Shown here: positions 1 through 8,185 of the stretch, piece after piece
Numbering within the stretch: the first letter of the stretch is position 1
Layout: each line of letters starts with the position of its first letter
Source of the DNA: Spirochaetia bacterium
Lineage (GTDB): Bacteria > Spirochaetota > Spirochaetia > Treponematales > Breznakiellaceae
Direction of reading: 5' to 3'
Assembly: GCA_026002305.1 (NCBI GenBank)
Contig: BOBI01000050.1
Coordinates: 1 to 14,036, forward strand
Length of the DNA stretch: 14,036 nt
Notes under the pieces: generated by a model
What the model was told of the DNA's origin: nothing
Seen by the model: the letters and a program-made list of their open reading frames with translations, nothing else
The model's database searches: none
Translations under genes and position numbers: made by a program

Positions 1-207
1 GGTGTTTTGGATACCATAGCCGAAAATGTTACCGGCATTTTTTTTGAAGAGGAAACTTCGGAATCCTTGGCGGAAGCAATTATAAAGTTTGAAAATTCCA
101 ATTTTTTTACCGAAAGGGCCGTTTTTACCAATCATGTTCAAAAATTCTCTAAAGAGGCGTTCAAAGAACGTATGATAAGGATCATTAACGAAAAAAAGCG
201 AATTTAA
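1..207 (+). CDS. Glycosyltransferase family 4, C-terminal fragment
   Basis: The reading frame is open from the first base and ends at TAA 205-207, so only the last 68 residues of a gene that begins outside the window are present. The sequence G-V-L-D-T, then TGIFFEEET, then SLAEAIIKFE, then FSKEAFKERM matches the end of the nucleotide-sugar-binding GT-B domain of retaining family-4 glycosyltransferases. There the acidic residue and the 'TG-x-x-F' turn follow the EX7E element, which would lie upstream. Such enzymes transfer a sugar from a nucleotide sugar onto a lipid or polysaccharide acceptor at the inner face of the cytoplasmic membrane. The TTG at position 7 is not a credible start because homology continues up to the window edge. 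The acceptor and sugar cannot be told from this fragment. Confidence 0.75.
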   Translation, partial: GVLDTIAENVTGIFFEEETSESLAEAIIKFENSNFFTERAVFTNHVQKFSKEAFKERMIRIINEKKRI

Positions 208-269
208 TTCAATATTATGCATGGAATTCGTGAAAACTATCTGTATCTGTGTCTATACTATTAAGTGTA

Positions 270-2069
270 ATGTGTAAGAAAACCTTTCCCCGCATCATAG
301 CATTATTATTTTTACTACCGCTTATTTTTTCCTGCGGGGATATGGATTATATTCTTTCAACAGGCCAAACCTACAAGATAAATGGCCGGGTGGACGGTCT
401 TACACTTGATGAATGTGGAATAGTCGCCGATTTTAGCGGAATTATCCCGTATTTTGACTGCAATATCTTAGGCGACCCCGATGTAAAAGGACTAACGGTT
501 TTAATAAAAAATAACCAAGGTAAGGAAATAGGCTTTAGGTTAAAGTATGCCCTTCCTGAAAAACCAACACCCGCTGAAACCGGCGCTACAAACGACGCGG
601 AGGGCGGCGAAAACGGGGAAACCCCTATAAATGATGATGGGGCAAATGAATCCGAACAAACAGGCACACAAAAAAAACCTGAAAAACAAGTAACCGCATC
701 CCCTTCACCACAGGGAACCGCCTCCGCTTCCCCAAAAGTCTCCCAATCAGAAAGTCCAACTGAAAAACCGGCCGCGGAGGGAACAGGCAGCGATACTGAA
801 AATGACGGGGCGCCTTCCGTTCCCGATACCGCAAAAGAGCAAATTGATGAAATAATAATAAACGTAAAGAAACTTAGCGAAGATCTGCCCGAATTTTCAT
901 TCCCAAAGGGAAACCCGACAGGATTATATACTTTGATCTTCCAAGTAAACGGTAATAACGGGGAAGTTTTAAGTAGTACAGAAAAACCGGTATTTTTTAT
1001 TGCGGATAAACAATTACGCATAGAAGATTTACGCGATTATCTTCCCGGAATTTCGGAAAACGTACATGTTGTACCGCCTGAAACAAAGATCATTTTGGAA
1101 GCAACCGTTCTTTCGAGCGGGGAATTTGAGCCGTACATAATCTGGTACAACGGCAAAAAAATTATTGGCGAAGGCCCTGTATCAAACGGGTTTAGCCGTT
1201 TTATGTGGCAAACACCCAAGCAAGTTGGTTTTCAATCAATACGAGCGGAAATATTTCCTTTTGACCCAAACAAACAAGGGTTTGGCGTACGCGGGATAAG
1301 CCGTAATTTATCGTTACCGGTTTCGTTAAAACACGGAAGAACCGGCTATTTTGACGGCATATCGAAAACGCTGGGTAATTGGTACCAATTGTGGGGCGAT
1401 GTTCACGATACCTTTGATACATCATTAAAAGAAAAAGATCTTGTTCATAACAACGAAACTATCAACTGGCTGCCCTATTTAGGCACTTACGGTTTACAAA
1501 TTAGCACAACAAATACTTATAAACTGCCCGATAAACTTTTTACAAAAATTAAGTTCAATGAAGGTTCGGGCCAGGTACTCTTCCGTTTTATACCAACGGG
1601 AAACGGCGCGCTTCTTTATTCGACTTTACAGTGTGAAGAAAATTCATGGGATATAATTCTATCGCTTGAAGGCAATGAAATTAGCTTGGGCGCCTCCGGT
1701 GAAAATCAGATAATACCCGATACCATAACACTTCCGCTTATTTATGACAAAAACGGGTTTGTAACGGCCGCTTTAGATTTTCAGTTTTTTGATGATTCCA
1801 ATGTAATTGCGTTGAGTTTAGAGAACGAAGGTGATTTTGATAAGTGGTATTCCATACAATTAGACGGGGAAGTAACCGGAAACGGGAGCGTTTCATTTGG
1901 CAATGCCGGGGACGATAACGCTGTTACTAAAAATATTGCGATTGTTACCGAGACCGCGTTCAGGTATGTAGACGTTTCCCCTGTTAAGCTGCAAAAAGAA
2001 GCGGAAGAGGCCGGTATTGACGATCCCCTCGCTTTAAACCCTGTAAATGAAAACGAAAACTACTTATGA
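270..2069 (+). CDS. Large lipoprotein with disordered insert and lectin-like C-terminus
   Basis: I do not recognise a named family. From ATG 270 the protein has 599 residues. It starts with a Lys/Arg n-region and a hydrophobic core ending in LLPLIFSC, so Cys22 is the probable lipidation site. An in-frame GTG at 249 would add seven residues; I prefer ATG because it gives a normal signal peptide, although neither start has a clear ribosome site. Residues about 30-95 look like an all-beta domain. Residues about 97-189 are low complexity, rich in Pro, Glu, Thr, Ser, Gly and Ala, and probably disordered. Residues about 190-350 resemble Ig-like strands, and the last ~230 residues (Trp, Gly, Asp and Asn rich) resemble a concanavalin/LamG-type sandwich, by impression only. 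It is first in a run of five close plus-strand genes. Likely a surface or periplasmic binding lipoprotein. Confidence 0.7.
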   Translation: MCKKTFPRIIALLFLLPLIFSCGDMDYILSTGQTYKINGRVDGLTLDECGIVADFSGIIPYFDCNILGDPDVKGLTVLIKNNQGKEIGFRLKYALPEKPTPAETGATNDAEGGENGETPINDDGANESEQTGTQKKPEKQVTASPSPQGTASASPKVSQSESPTEKPAAEGTGSDTENDGAPSVPDTAKEQIDEIIINVKKLSEDLPEFSFPKGNPTGLYTLIFQVNGNNGEVLSSTEKPVFFIADKQLRIEDLRDYLPGISENVHVVPPETKIILEATVLSSGEFEPYIIWYNGKKIIGEGPVSNGFSRFMWQTPKQVGFQSIRAEIFPFDPNKQGFGVRGISRNLSLPVSLKHGRTGYFDGISKTLGNWYQLWGDVHDTFDTSLKEKDLVHNNETINWLPYLGTYGLQISTTNTYKLPDKLFTKIKFNEGSGQVLFRFIPTGNGALLYSTLQCEENSWDIILSLEGNEISLGASGENQIIPDTITLPLIYDKNGFVTAALDFQFFDDSNVIALSLENEGDFDKWYSIQLDGEVTGNGSVSFGNAGDDNAVTKNIAIVTETAFRYVDVSPVKLQKEAEEAGIDDPLALNPVNENENYL

Positions 2070-2730
2070 AAGCCTCCTAAAAATCTTCATATTCCTTTTG
2101 CCGCTATTGATGCTTTTTTGCTGTAAAAGTAATTCCAAAAAGAAAGATTCTGTTTTGTATGATGACAGGCAAACCGCCGTAAGGATTACCAGGATTGTTG
2201 AAACTCAAAACAATGCGGAGGCGCCTTCGTGGGTAACTGAATACTTTTTTAATGATCTACAAACAATAGATAGGACAAGAGACGATTATGTATTTATCGC
2301 GGAGGAAACTTCCAGCAATTTAAAAGTTCTTTTACAGTGGGAAAAGAACTTTTTTGTTGAACAGGATATCAGGCAGTTGGTTTTTATGAGGGTTTATAAC
2401 CGTTTTATTGACAATATACGGATTAGCCCTGACGAACAATACGGCATTTTCTTTGAAAGGGTGTTAAAGCAGACCGCAAATGTATTTTGGCCGGATGCCC
2501 AACAAATAGAAAGTTTCTGGGCTATTGTTGAATACCCCCGTGATTCAGCGCAGGCTGGTAGCGTTAATTTTTATAAACTGTTAATATTGAATACCATACC
2601 TAAAAAAACTGTACAAGCCGAGCTGCAATCAATTATGAATGGTATACAATTTGCTAAAAAAGAAAGGCCTGATAAAGATCAAATGATCGCGATAAACCGT
2701 ATTAAGAACAATTTTTTTGACAATTTTTAA
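2047..2730 (+). CDS. Small hypothetical lipoprotein
   Basis: 227 residues, family not recognised. The N-terminus has Lys2 and Lys4, then a hydrophobic stretch (residues 10-24), then LMLFCC. Cys26 (or Cys25) is the likely lipidated residue, followed by a Lys/Ser-rich tether. The rest is a mixed alpha/beta domain with PSWVTEYFF near residue 60 and many aromatic residues. The ATG at 2047 lies inside the end of the preceding lipoprotein gene (23-nt overlap), which suggests translational coupling and a shared role. There is no clear Shine-Dalgarno site, consistent with coupling. The gene ends 17 nt before deoD. Probably a periplasmic or outer-membrane-anchored partner of the upstream lipoprotein, by context only. 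Confidence 0.7.
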   Translation: MKTKTTYESLLKIFIFLLPLLMLFCCKSNSKKKDSVLYDDRQTAVRITRIVETQNNAEAPSWVTEYFFNDLQTIDRTRDDYVFIAEETSSNLKVLLQWEKNFFVEQDIRQLVFMRVYNRFIDNIRISPDEQYGIFFERVLKQTANVFWPDAQQIESFWAIVEYPRDSAQAGSVNFYKLLILNTIPKKTVQAELQSIMNGIQFAKKERPDKDQMIAINRIKNNFFDNF

Positions 2731-2737
2731 AAAGGAG
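2731..2737 (+). promoter_or_regulatory. Ribosome binding site of deoD
   Basis: AAAGGAG directly after the stop codon of the preceding lipoprotein gene, 10 nt before the ATG at 2748. It is the strongest Shine-Dalgarno site in this cluster and fixes the deoD start. Confidence 0.8.
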
Positions 2738-2747
2738 ATTAATACTT

Positions 2748-3458
2748 ATGTCAGTTCATATTGAGGCGGCTGCAGGCGCTATTGCCGAAACCGTACTTCT
2801 GCCCGGCGATCCGTTACGGGCACAATTTATTGCGCAAACCTATTTGGAAAATTACGTGTGCTATAACAATGTCCGTAATATGTTCGGGTTTACCGGCAAA
2901 TACAAGGGCAAGCGGATTTCTGTTCAAGGCACCGGTATGGGCATACCCTCCATATCAATTTACGCAAATGAGCTGTTTAAAGATTACGGCGTTAAACGCG
3001 CAATACGCATAGGAACGGCGGGTTCTGTCCAAAAAACCGTTAATGTAAGGGATATGATTATGGTTATGGCAGCCTCTACGGATTCCGGCGCCAACACCCG
3101 GCGTTTTAACGGAAAATCGTTTGCGCCCGCCGCGAATTTTCCGCTTCTTTTAAAAGCATATAAAATAGCCTGCGAAAAAGGGCTAAACCCAAAAACAGGA
3201 ACTGTCCTTACCTCCGACATGTTTTATAATGAAGACGAAGACAGTTGGAAATTATGGTCGAAGTTTGGTATAATGGCAATTGAGATGGAAACTGCGGAGT
3301 TATATACATTAGCAGCAAAGTATGGCAGGGAGGCTCTTTCGATTCTAACAATCTCCGACAGCCTTGTTACGGGGGAGGCAACAAGCCCGCAGGAAAGGCA
3401 AACTACTTTTAGCAGCATGATGGATGTTGCGTTAGAAACTGCTATATGCGAAGGGTGA
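2748..3458 (+). CDS. deoD: Purine nucleoside phosphorylase DeoD
   Basis: Cytosolic phosphorolysis of purine (deoxy)nucleosides to free base and (deoxy)ribose-1-phosphate; the family forms homohexamers. The 236-residue length fits DeoD (E. coli about 239) and landmarks fall at E. coli numbering without gaps: His4, Gly20 and Arg24 in LPGDPLRA, Arg43, Arg87 in RIGTAG (phosphate site), IEMET with Glu179-Met180-Glu181 (ribose site), Asp204 in ISDSLVTGE (the acid that protonates the base) and Arg217 in QERQTTF. All catalytic residues I know of are present, so it should be active. The bacterial trimeric PNP and uridine phosphorylase families fit less well. It lies in a mainly envelope-protein operon, 17 nt after a lipoprotein and 4 nt before the next gene. 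Confidence 0.96.
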   Translation: MSVHIEAAAGAIAETVLLPGDPLRAQFIAQTYLENYVCYNNVRNMFGFTGKYKGKRISVQGTGMGIPSISIYANELFKDYGVKRAIRIGTAGSVQKTVNVRDMIMVMAASTDSGANTRRFNGKSFAPAANFPLLLKAYKIACEKGLNPKTGTVLTSDMFYNEDEDSWKLWSKFGIMAIEMETAELYTLAAKYGREALSILTISDSLVTGEATSPQERQTTFSSMMDVALETAICEG

Positions 3459-3462
3459 AGAA

Positions 3463-4239
3463 ATGAATTATAAAGTTAAAGAGCTGATAGAAAAGTTTAC
3501 CGCGGTCCTTTCAAGGTGGGACGGTATTGAATGTATAACATTGAATGAAGCGGCCATTCCCACAACACTGGATCCGTATTTTGCTTTGATACTTGATGTT
3601 TTCCGCAGCGGTGATATTCCATCGCCAAAAGAACGGTTAAAACAATATGGTGATATAGCAAGCGCCTTTGAAACCACCGGCAGTAAAGACCGGTTTTTAG
3701 TTGGAGATATTCCTGTGCGTTTTGAATTTAAATCTACAAAAGAAGAAGACGAACTTGTTACCATTGCATCTGAAAAACACGAATCACTTTGGCTTATAAA
3801 AAATGCAGGAACGTACGGATTTTACAGGCTTGCTAACGGCGAGATTCTGTTTTCACGGGGGGACTGGATAAACAAAGTGCGTAGTAAGTTATCCTCACTT
3901 AGTAATGTATTTTGGAAAACTATGCGGCTTGCAAATCAGTCTAAAATGGAACACTTTTTAAGCGATCTGGGCGCGGCTTTAATCCGCGATGACGATTTTT
4001 TTTATCTTATATCAGAATCCGGCTTTATAAAATATGCGTGTATGACACTTTTTTCCATTAACAAAAAATTTGAACCATCGCACCGCGCGTATTATAAAAA
4101 AGTGACAGGGCTTCCGGTTGTAGGAGAGACATTTTGTGCAAATTTGGAAGCGTATTTAAAAAATTCGGAAGATATGACACCTGAAAGACGGTTCTCGATA
4201 GCCCAAGTAATAGCAAAAGAAATTATCACGTTACACTAA
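3463..4239 (+). CDS. Conserved protein resembling DUF4037 nucleotidyltransferase-like family
   Basis: 258 residues, no signal peptide, probably cytosolic. The layout recalls proteins with a degenerate minimal nucleotidyltransferase domain followed by an all-helical DUF4037-type domain. It has DPYFALILDVF with a following GDIPS near residues 37-53, RFEFKS near residue 86, GTYGFYRL and SRGDWI near residues 116-135, then a helical half with a MEHFLSDLGAAL stretch near residues 162-173, a hydrophobic NKKFEPSHR element and a final PERR helix. I see no clean GSxxxG...DxD catalytic signature, so the catalytic claim is weak and the family link is from memory of sequence style. It starts 4 nt after deoD with a GGGTGAAG stretch upstream, and its TAA overlaps the ATG of the next gene (TAATG). 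Confidence 0.6.
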   Translation: MNYKVKELIEKFTAVLSRWDGIECITLNEAAIPTTLDPYFALILDVFRSGDIPSPKERLKQYGDIASAFETTGSKDRFLVGDIPVRFEFKSTKEEDELVTIASEKHESLWLIKNAGTYGFYRLANGEILFSRGDWINKVRSKLSSLSNVFWKTMRLANQSKMEHFLSDLGAALIRDDDFFYLISESGFIKYACMTLFSINKKFEPSHRAYYKKVTGLPVVGETFCANLEAYLKNSEDMTPERRFSIAQVIAKEIITLH

Positions 4240-5897
4240 TGCCGGCTCTAGTTTTTATATTAGTTTTATTTCTTGACGCTTGTTCACAGAATAATGAAAC
4301 GGGTTTTCCGGTCTTTGGGGAGTACGGCGAAAAAATAATATTAACAACACGAGGGGCCGACGCGGGGGCAGGGAAATTACCGTTAAAAAAAGAAAAAAGT
4401 TTTTTATATCAATTTGCTGATGATATAACCGTAAAAGAAAACTATTCTGTTGAAATTGATTATGAATTATACATGGAGGATTCAACAGAAGATCAAAGTG
4501 TTATTGTACAGGTTAATAACAATACACCGTGGATTTTACCTCTGGATACTTTCTTTTTAGAAAGCGGGAAAAAGACGGATAATATATGCTATGCCGTTCC
4601 TGTTGTACCTTCCGTAATAAAAAGCATTTTATTCACCATTAACACAAAACATAAATCCGGCAATAAACTAATCTTGAATTCCATAAAGTTTGATAAGCGA
4701 AAATACGGCTTTTACCGGAATGACAAAACTATTGTTACAACGCCTTTTTTTTCACATGCAAATAATTCCGATCTTTCGTTATGGACATTGAATCCGCTAC
4801 CGCAGTATTACATTACAGGCAGCGCCGAAATAATTTTACGGGTTTTATCGGAGAAATCCAGTTTAAAGATTGGTAATACGGAAATTAGTTTTAGAAACAT
4901 CAATAAAAAGGGAGAACAAAATTATTTTGTTTTCCCTTCTGTTATTTTTCCGCCGGAACCCTACCCCATAACATATAATGGCGATACCGATAATTTTACG
5001 CTTGTTTCAAATGATATACATCTTAGTTTAACGGATCCTATAAAAACCGATCCGGGAATTGTTATAAACTATCCAATTGAAAATTGGCGCGATAAACGTT
5101 ATGAAGTGTTTTGCTGGGATATAATGCCTTCTATTCTTATTTTTGATACGGCAGACTATAAAACACAGGATAACTTATTAAAGCGCTTGGCATTCTTTGC
5201 GGAAAAAAAAGGTTTTAGAGGGCGGCTTGCGAAAGATGAAGAGATCGCCGAATTACACGGGTGGAATGCCCATGATTATAATGCCGAAACACTGGCGCGT
5301 TTTTTTGATATGGTACGGAAAACTAATTTTCCTATTCTACAAGAAGAAAAAGAATTACAGGATATTTTAATTAAAGCCGGAATTATAAGGTACAACGATG
5401 ATAAAAGCGGTTTTCTGGCGGGAAGCGGCGCCATTATTTCAATTTCCAGAGAATCCGCCGACTACCTGCGTAGAACATTTATGGTACACGAAGGTTTTCA
5501 TGGTATATTTTTTATTGACGAAGATTTTAGAAAATTCTCCACCGGCAGGTTTGAAAAATTAAACAAGACCGCGAAGAATTTTATTATTTCTTTTTTTGAT
5601 TATCAGCAATATGACATTAAAGATAACTATTTAGTTGTAAATGAATTTATGGCGCATTGTTTGCAGCAACCGGCAGCGGAAGCGGCAAAATACTTTGGTG
5701 AAAATTTAGCCGGACGTATCGCGGAAAGCTCTTGGCGAAAAAATGTTTTACCGCCAAAAGATGAAGAAGCCGGTAACTGGCCGCTATTAGCCGATGTGTT
5801 TAAAGCGGAAACAAGTGCTTTTTCCGCTTATGTTAATTCAAGGTGGGGTTTGTCCGCCGGCCGCCTTTGGCGGACACGCCTTATGAAAGCAGGTTAA
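4239..5897 (+). CDS. Putative zinc-metallopeptidase lipoprotein (HEGFH motif)
   Basis: 552 residues. A short hydrophobic N-terminus ends in LFLDAC, so Cys15 is a likely lipidation site; unusually the n-region has no Lys or Arg. Residues about 25-285 look like all-beta, carbohydrate-binding-like sandwich(es). Residues about 290-552 are mainly helical and contain FMVHEGFHGIFF, where His417-Glu418-x-x-His421 is a HExxH zinc signature, and VVNEFMAH 48 residues later, where Glu469 could be the third zinc ligand as in gluzincins (His473 is an alternative). The residues are seen; the peptidase role is inferred from the motif, and the substrate is unknown. The ATG overlaps the preceding stop (TAATG), implying translational coupling. 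The 3' end overlaps the convergent minus-strand gene by 17 nt. It may act on cell-surface or periplasmic substrates. Confidence 0.65.
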   Translation: MPALVFILVLFLDACSQNNETGFPVFGEYGEKIILTTRGADAGAGKLPLKKEKSFLYQFADDITVKENYSVEIDYELYMEDSTEDQSVIVQVNNNTPWILPLDTFFLESGKKTDNICYAVPVVPSVIKSILFTINTKHKSGNKLILNSIKFDKRKYGFYRNDKTIVTTPFFSHANNSDLSLWTLNPLPQYYITGSAEIILRVLSEKSSLKIGNTEISFRNINKKGEQNYFVFPSVIFPPEPYPITYNGDTDNFTLVSNDIHLSLTDPIKTDPGIVINYPIENWRDKRYEVFCWDIMPSILIFDTADYKTQDNLLKRLAFFAEKKGFRGRLAKDEEIAELHGWNAHDYNAETLARFFDMVRKTNFPILQEEKELQDILIKAGIIRYNDDKSGFLAGSGAIISISRESADYLRRTFMVHEGFHGIFFIDEDFRKFSTGRFEKLNKTAKNFIISFFDYQQYDIKDNYLVVNEFMAHCLQQPAAEAAKYFGENLAGRIAESSWRKNVLPPKDEEAGNWPLLADVFKAETSAFSAYVNSRWGLSAGRLWRTRLMKAG

Positions 5898-6525
5898 GTC
5901 CCAATGATGACTTTTTTGTTTTTGAACGGTTTTCTTCAAAGCGCCCGATACCATAATTATAACGCCGTTCTATTTCCAAAGATGAAGGCGGGCCGTGCCC
6001 GGGAAACACACATAGATTTCCGCGCAAAGTAAATATTTTATTTTGTATCATGGCTATCTGCCGCATTGCGCCATAAGAGCTGTCGGTTTTGCCGACAAGC
6101 CCCGCGGATAAGACATCGCCTGAAAACAGCATATTATCAACTTTATAAACAACGGAATCCACCGAATGGCCCGGCGTAGATATTACCGTTACATGAAAGA
6201 CCCCTATGTCCAATTCTTGTCCGTCTTTAACCATTATGGTGCTATAATCCATAACGGAATGATTTGCCGAGTATATATCAACAGTATAAATACGTTTTAT
6301 CGCCCTTATGCCATTTATATGTTTAACATGATTATGGGTTAAAAGAACACCAATAAGATTGTAGCTATTGCTTTCAAGATAATTTAATATAGCCGGATCC
6401 ATGCAGCCCGGATCGATGATAATTGCTTCTTTTGATGTACCGCCAAAGGTATCGGCGTAATATTCGGTTCCAAGGATATAGCAATTACTAAATCCGGGAA
6501 TACAAAAATGATAAAATAATTTCAT
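5881..6525 (-). CDS. Metallo-beta-lactamase-fold hydrolase with altered metal motif
   Basis: 214 residues, cytosolic, glyoxalase II/MBL superfamily. Visible landmarks: IIIDPG (36-40), the metal motif THNHVKH (His64, His66, His69), STPGH (His120), FSGD (Asp137) and FPGHG (His177). The canonical motif is HxHxDH; here the Asp that helps bind the second metal is Lys68 (codon AAA), so the site may hold one metal or be impaired. The other ligands are intact. Typical family reactions are thioester, lactone or phosphodiester hydrolysis; the substrate cannot be named. It starts 10 nt after the pentapeptide-repeat gene and has an AGGA site 8 nt upstream, so the two are probably co-transcribed. Its stop lies inside the end of the opposing peptidase gene. 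Confidence 0.85.
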   Translation of the reverse strand: MKLFYHFCIPGFSNCYILGTEYYADTFGGTSKEAIIIDPGCMDPAILNYLESNSYNLIGVLLTHNHVKHINGIRAIKRIYTVDIYSANHSVMDYSTIMVKDGQELDIGVFHVTVISTPGHSVDSVVYKVDNMLFSGDVLSAGLVGKTDSSYGAMRQIAMIQNKIFTLRGNLCVFPGHGPPSSLEIERRYNYGIGRFEENRSKTKKSSLGLNLLS

Positions 6526-6535
6526 TCTGTTTATC

Positions 6536-7120
6536 CTATTCTATTTCCGTTATTGTTTCATAAGTATTTGAGGACTTAAAATTTACATTTTCTTGTTTTG
6601 AATTGATTAAAAAAACATTTTTTACATTACAGTCCGTTATTTTCGTATCGGTTATACATGAGTTAATAAAGCGGCCGTTGTATAAATCCGAACTATCGAA
6701 ATCGCAGTCTGTAATTTTTGCGCCGCAAAAACTAATTTGCAAAAGCTCCGAGCCGTTAAACTTTGTTCCTATTATTTCGGCGCCGCCGAATGATACAAAT
6801 TGAATATCGCTTTCCGTGAAATCGCAGTCTATAAATGTCGCAAAATCAAAAAAACTCAAATATATGATTGTTTTACTAAAATTACAATTTCTAAATACTG
6901 CATCGGTGAAATTACAACCGGAAAAGTTATGTGATGAAAAATCATACCCCTCGAAATTAAGCCCCGCCGCATTTAGATCGTTTATCGTTTTTTTTGAAAG
7001 TATATATTCGGCAATACGCGCAACTTCTTTTGAAGGATCCGCACTGTGAATCGCGCAAAGCTCATGCCCGCTAATCGCAGGCCGCCCGCAGCCAGCCGCA
7101 CAGTGAATTATTTCAAACAT
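6536..7120 (-). CDS. Pentapeptide-repeat protein with N-terminal Cys/His cluster
   Basis: 194 residues, no signal peptide. The N-terminus has Cys7, Cys11, His19, Cys22 and His25 (C-x3-C-x7-H-x2-C-x2-H), arranged like a small zinc-binding knuckle. From about residue 50 to 185 the protein repeats a five-residue pattern with Phe, Ile or Leu at the central position (for example NFSGCNF, DFTESDI, SFGGAEI, DFDSSDL), typical of the right-handed quadrilateral beta-helix of pentapeptide-repeat proteins. Some members mimic DNA and bind gyrase; many have no known role. No clear Shine-Dalgarno site precedes the ATG. It lies 92 nt after the cysK stop, beyond a terminator, and is the first gene of a likely two-gene unit with the MBL-fold protein. 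Confidence 0.85.
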   Translation of the reverse strand: MFEIIHCAAGCGRPAISGHELCAIHSADPSKEVARIAEYILSKKTINDLNAAGLNFEGYDFSSHNFSGCNFTDAVFRNCNFSKTIIYLSFFDFATFIDCDFTESDIQFVSFGGAEIIGTKFNGSELLQISFCGAKITDCDFDSSDLYNGRFINSCITDTKITDCNVKNVFLINSKQENVNFKSSNTYETITEIE

Positions 7121-7164
7121 ACGTTATGATAGGCAATGTAAAAACCTGTTTCAAGTGGCGCTAC

Positions 7165-7207
7165 AAAAAAGCGGGGGCAGCTTGGCATAGACTGCGTCGC
7201 TCCCCCC
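7165..7207 (-). terminator. Intrinsic terminator after cysK
   Basis: On the minus strand, a few bases after the cysK stop, GGGGG (7207-7203) pairs with CCCCC (7177-7173). Next to it AGC (7201-7199) pairs with GCT (7181-7179), with one mismatch between the two stems, and the hairpin is followed by six T residues (7170-7165). This is a standard rho-independent layout and separates mutS2-cysK from the downstream pair. Confidence 0.75.
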
Positions 7208-7212
7208 TCCTG

Positions 7213-8133
7213 CTATTCTTCCCAAAGCCAGGTTGAAAGATAGCGCTCGCCTGTATCTGGCAGGATTGCGACTATCGTTTTACCGGCGCTTTCGGGGCGT
7301 TTTGAAACCGTTAGGGCGGCTTCCAAGGCCGCGCCTGAGGAAATGCCTACAAATATGCCTTCTTCTTTTGCGGCACTGCGCGCGGCGGCGCCTGCTTTTA
7401 CATCGTCTGTTTTATAGATTTCGTCGATGATGGCGGGATCATAAACTTTTGGTACAAAGCCCGCGCCTATGCCCTGAATTTTGTGCGGGCCGCTTGCGCC
7501 GCCTGAAAGTACAGGTGAAGATGCCGGTTCTACGGCGATAACCTTTACGCCGGGCTTTTTAGACTTTAAATATTTACCGGCGCCTGTGACAGTACCGCCT
7601 GTGCCGACACCGCCAATTAGAATATCAATTTTTCCTTCGGTGTCATTCCAAATTTCGGGGCCTGTTGTTTTTTCGTGTATCGTTGGGTTGGCGAAGTTTT
7701 CAAATTGCTGCGGGATAAACGAATTAGGTGTGGCGGCGGCAATTTCTTCCGCTTTTGCGATTGCGCCTTTCATGCCTTTTGCGCCTTCGGTAAGCTCTAA
7801 TTGAGCGCCAAGGGCCTTTAACAGTTTGCGGCGTTCAATACTCATCGTTTCCGGCATTGTTAAAATTAGTTTATAGCCTTTTACAGCCGCTATAAACGCA
7901 AGCCCGATACCGGTATTACCGCTTGTAGGCTCAATAATGACGGTATCCTTCTTTATTTTACCGGCTTGCTCCGCGGTTTCGATCATTGCCAGTGCTATGC
8001 GATCCTTTACACTATGCAACGGGTTGAAATACTCAAGTTTGACATATATTGTCGCACCGCCTTCGTTAATACGGTTAATCCTGACTATCGGGGTATTCCC
8101 GATTAGATCCGTAATTTTTTCTGCTCTTGCCAT
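7213..8133 (-). CDS. cysK: Cysteine synthase A (O-acetylserine sulfhydrylase)
   Basis: PLP-dependent cytosolic enzyme that makes L-cysteine from O-acetylserine and sulfide. 306 residues, normal for CysK. Visible motifs: HSVKDR with the Schiff-base Lys43, PTSGNTG (residues 69-75, substrate and carboxylate loop), GGVGTGGT (174-181, PLP phosphate loop) and GISSGAA (263-269, Ser near the PLP pyridine nitrogen). The N-terminal ITDLIGNTP is typical. ATG 8133 is supported by AGGAG (8146-8142) 8 nt upstream. It lies 52 nt after mutS2 on the same strand, without a strong promoter in the gap, so read-through from mutS2 is possible. CysM or cystathionine beta-synthase-like variants are the main alternatives, but length and motifs fit CysK best. 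No serine acetyltransferase gene is nearby. Confidence 0.95.
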   Translation of the reverse strand: MARAEKITDLIGNTPIVRINRINEGGATIYVKLEYFNPLHSVKDRIALAMIETAEQAGKIKKDTVIIEPTSGNTGIGLAFIAAVKGYKLILTMPETMSIERRKLLKALGAQLELTEGAKGMKGAIAKAEEIAAATPNSFIPQQFENFANPTIHEKTTGPEIWNDTEGKIDILIGGVGTGGTVTGAGKYLKSKKPGVKVIAVEPASSPVLSGGASGPHKIQGIGAGFVPKVYDPAIIDEIYKTDDVKAGAAARSAAKEEGIFVGISSGAALEAALTVSKRPESAGKTIVAILPDTGERYLSTWLWEE

Positions 8134-8141
8134 TTTTATAG

Positions 8142-8146
8142 CTCCT
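8142..8146 (-). promoter_or_regulatory. Ribosome binding site of cysK
   Basis: AGGAG on the minus strand, 8 nt before the cysK ATG (8133-8131); it decides the start. Confidence 0.75.
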
Positions 8147-8185
8147 ATCTTTTTAGTAAGATATAAATAGTTTAGGAAATACCGC

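Noticed and set aside
249..269. GTG 249 as the start of the first lipoprotein
   Set aside because: It adds seven residues in front of a complete signal peptide that begins well at ATG 270, and no ribosome site supports it; kept only as an alternative.
371..1021. 216-codon minus-strand frame inside the first lipoprotein gene
   Set aside because: It mirrors the low-complexity region of the lipoprotein gene and reads as Ser/Pro/Phe-rich nonsense; the plus-strand frame has the signal peptide and lipobox.
2748..3458. Uridine phosphorylase as an alternative to DeoD
   Set aside because: Asp204, Arg217 and the EMET segment fall at the DeoD numbering, and the purine-specific Asp is present.
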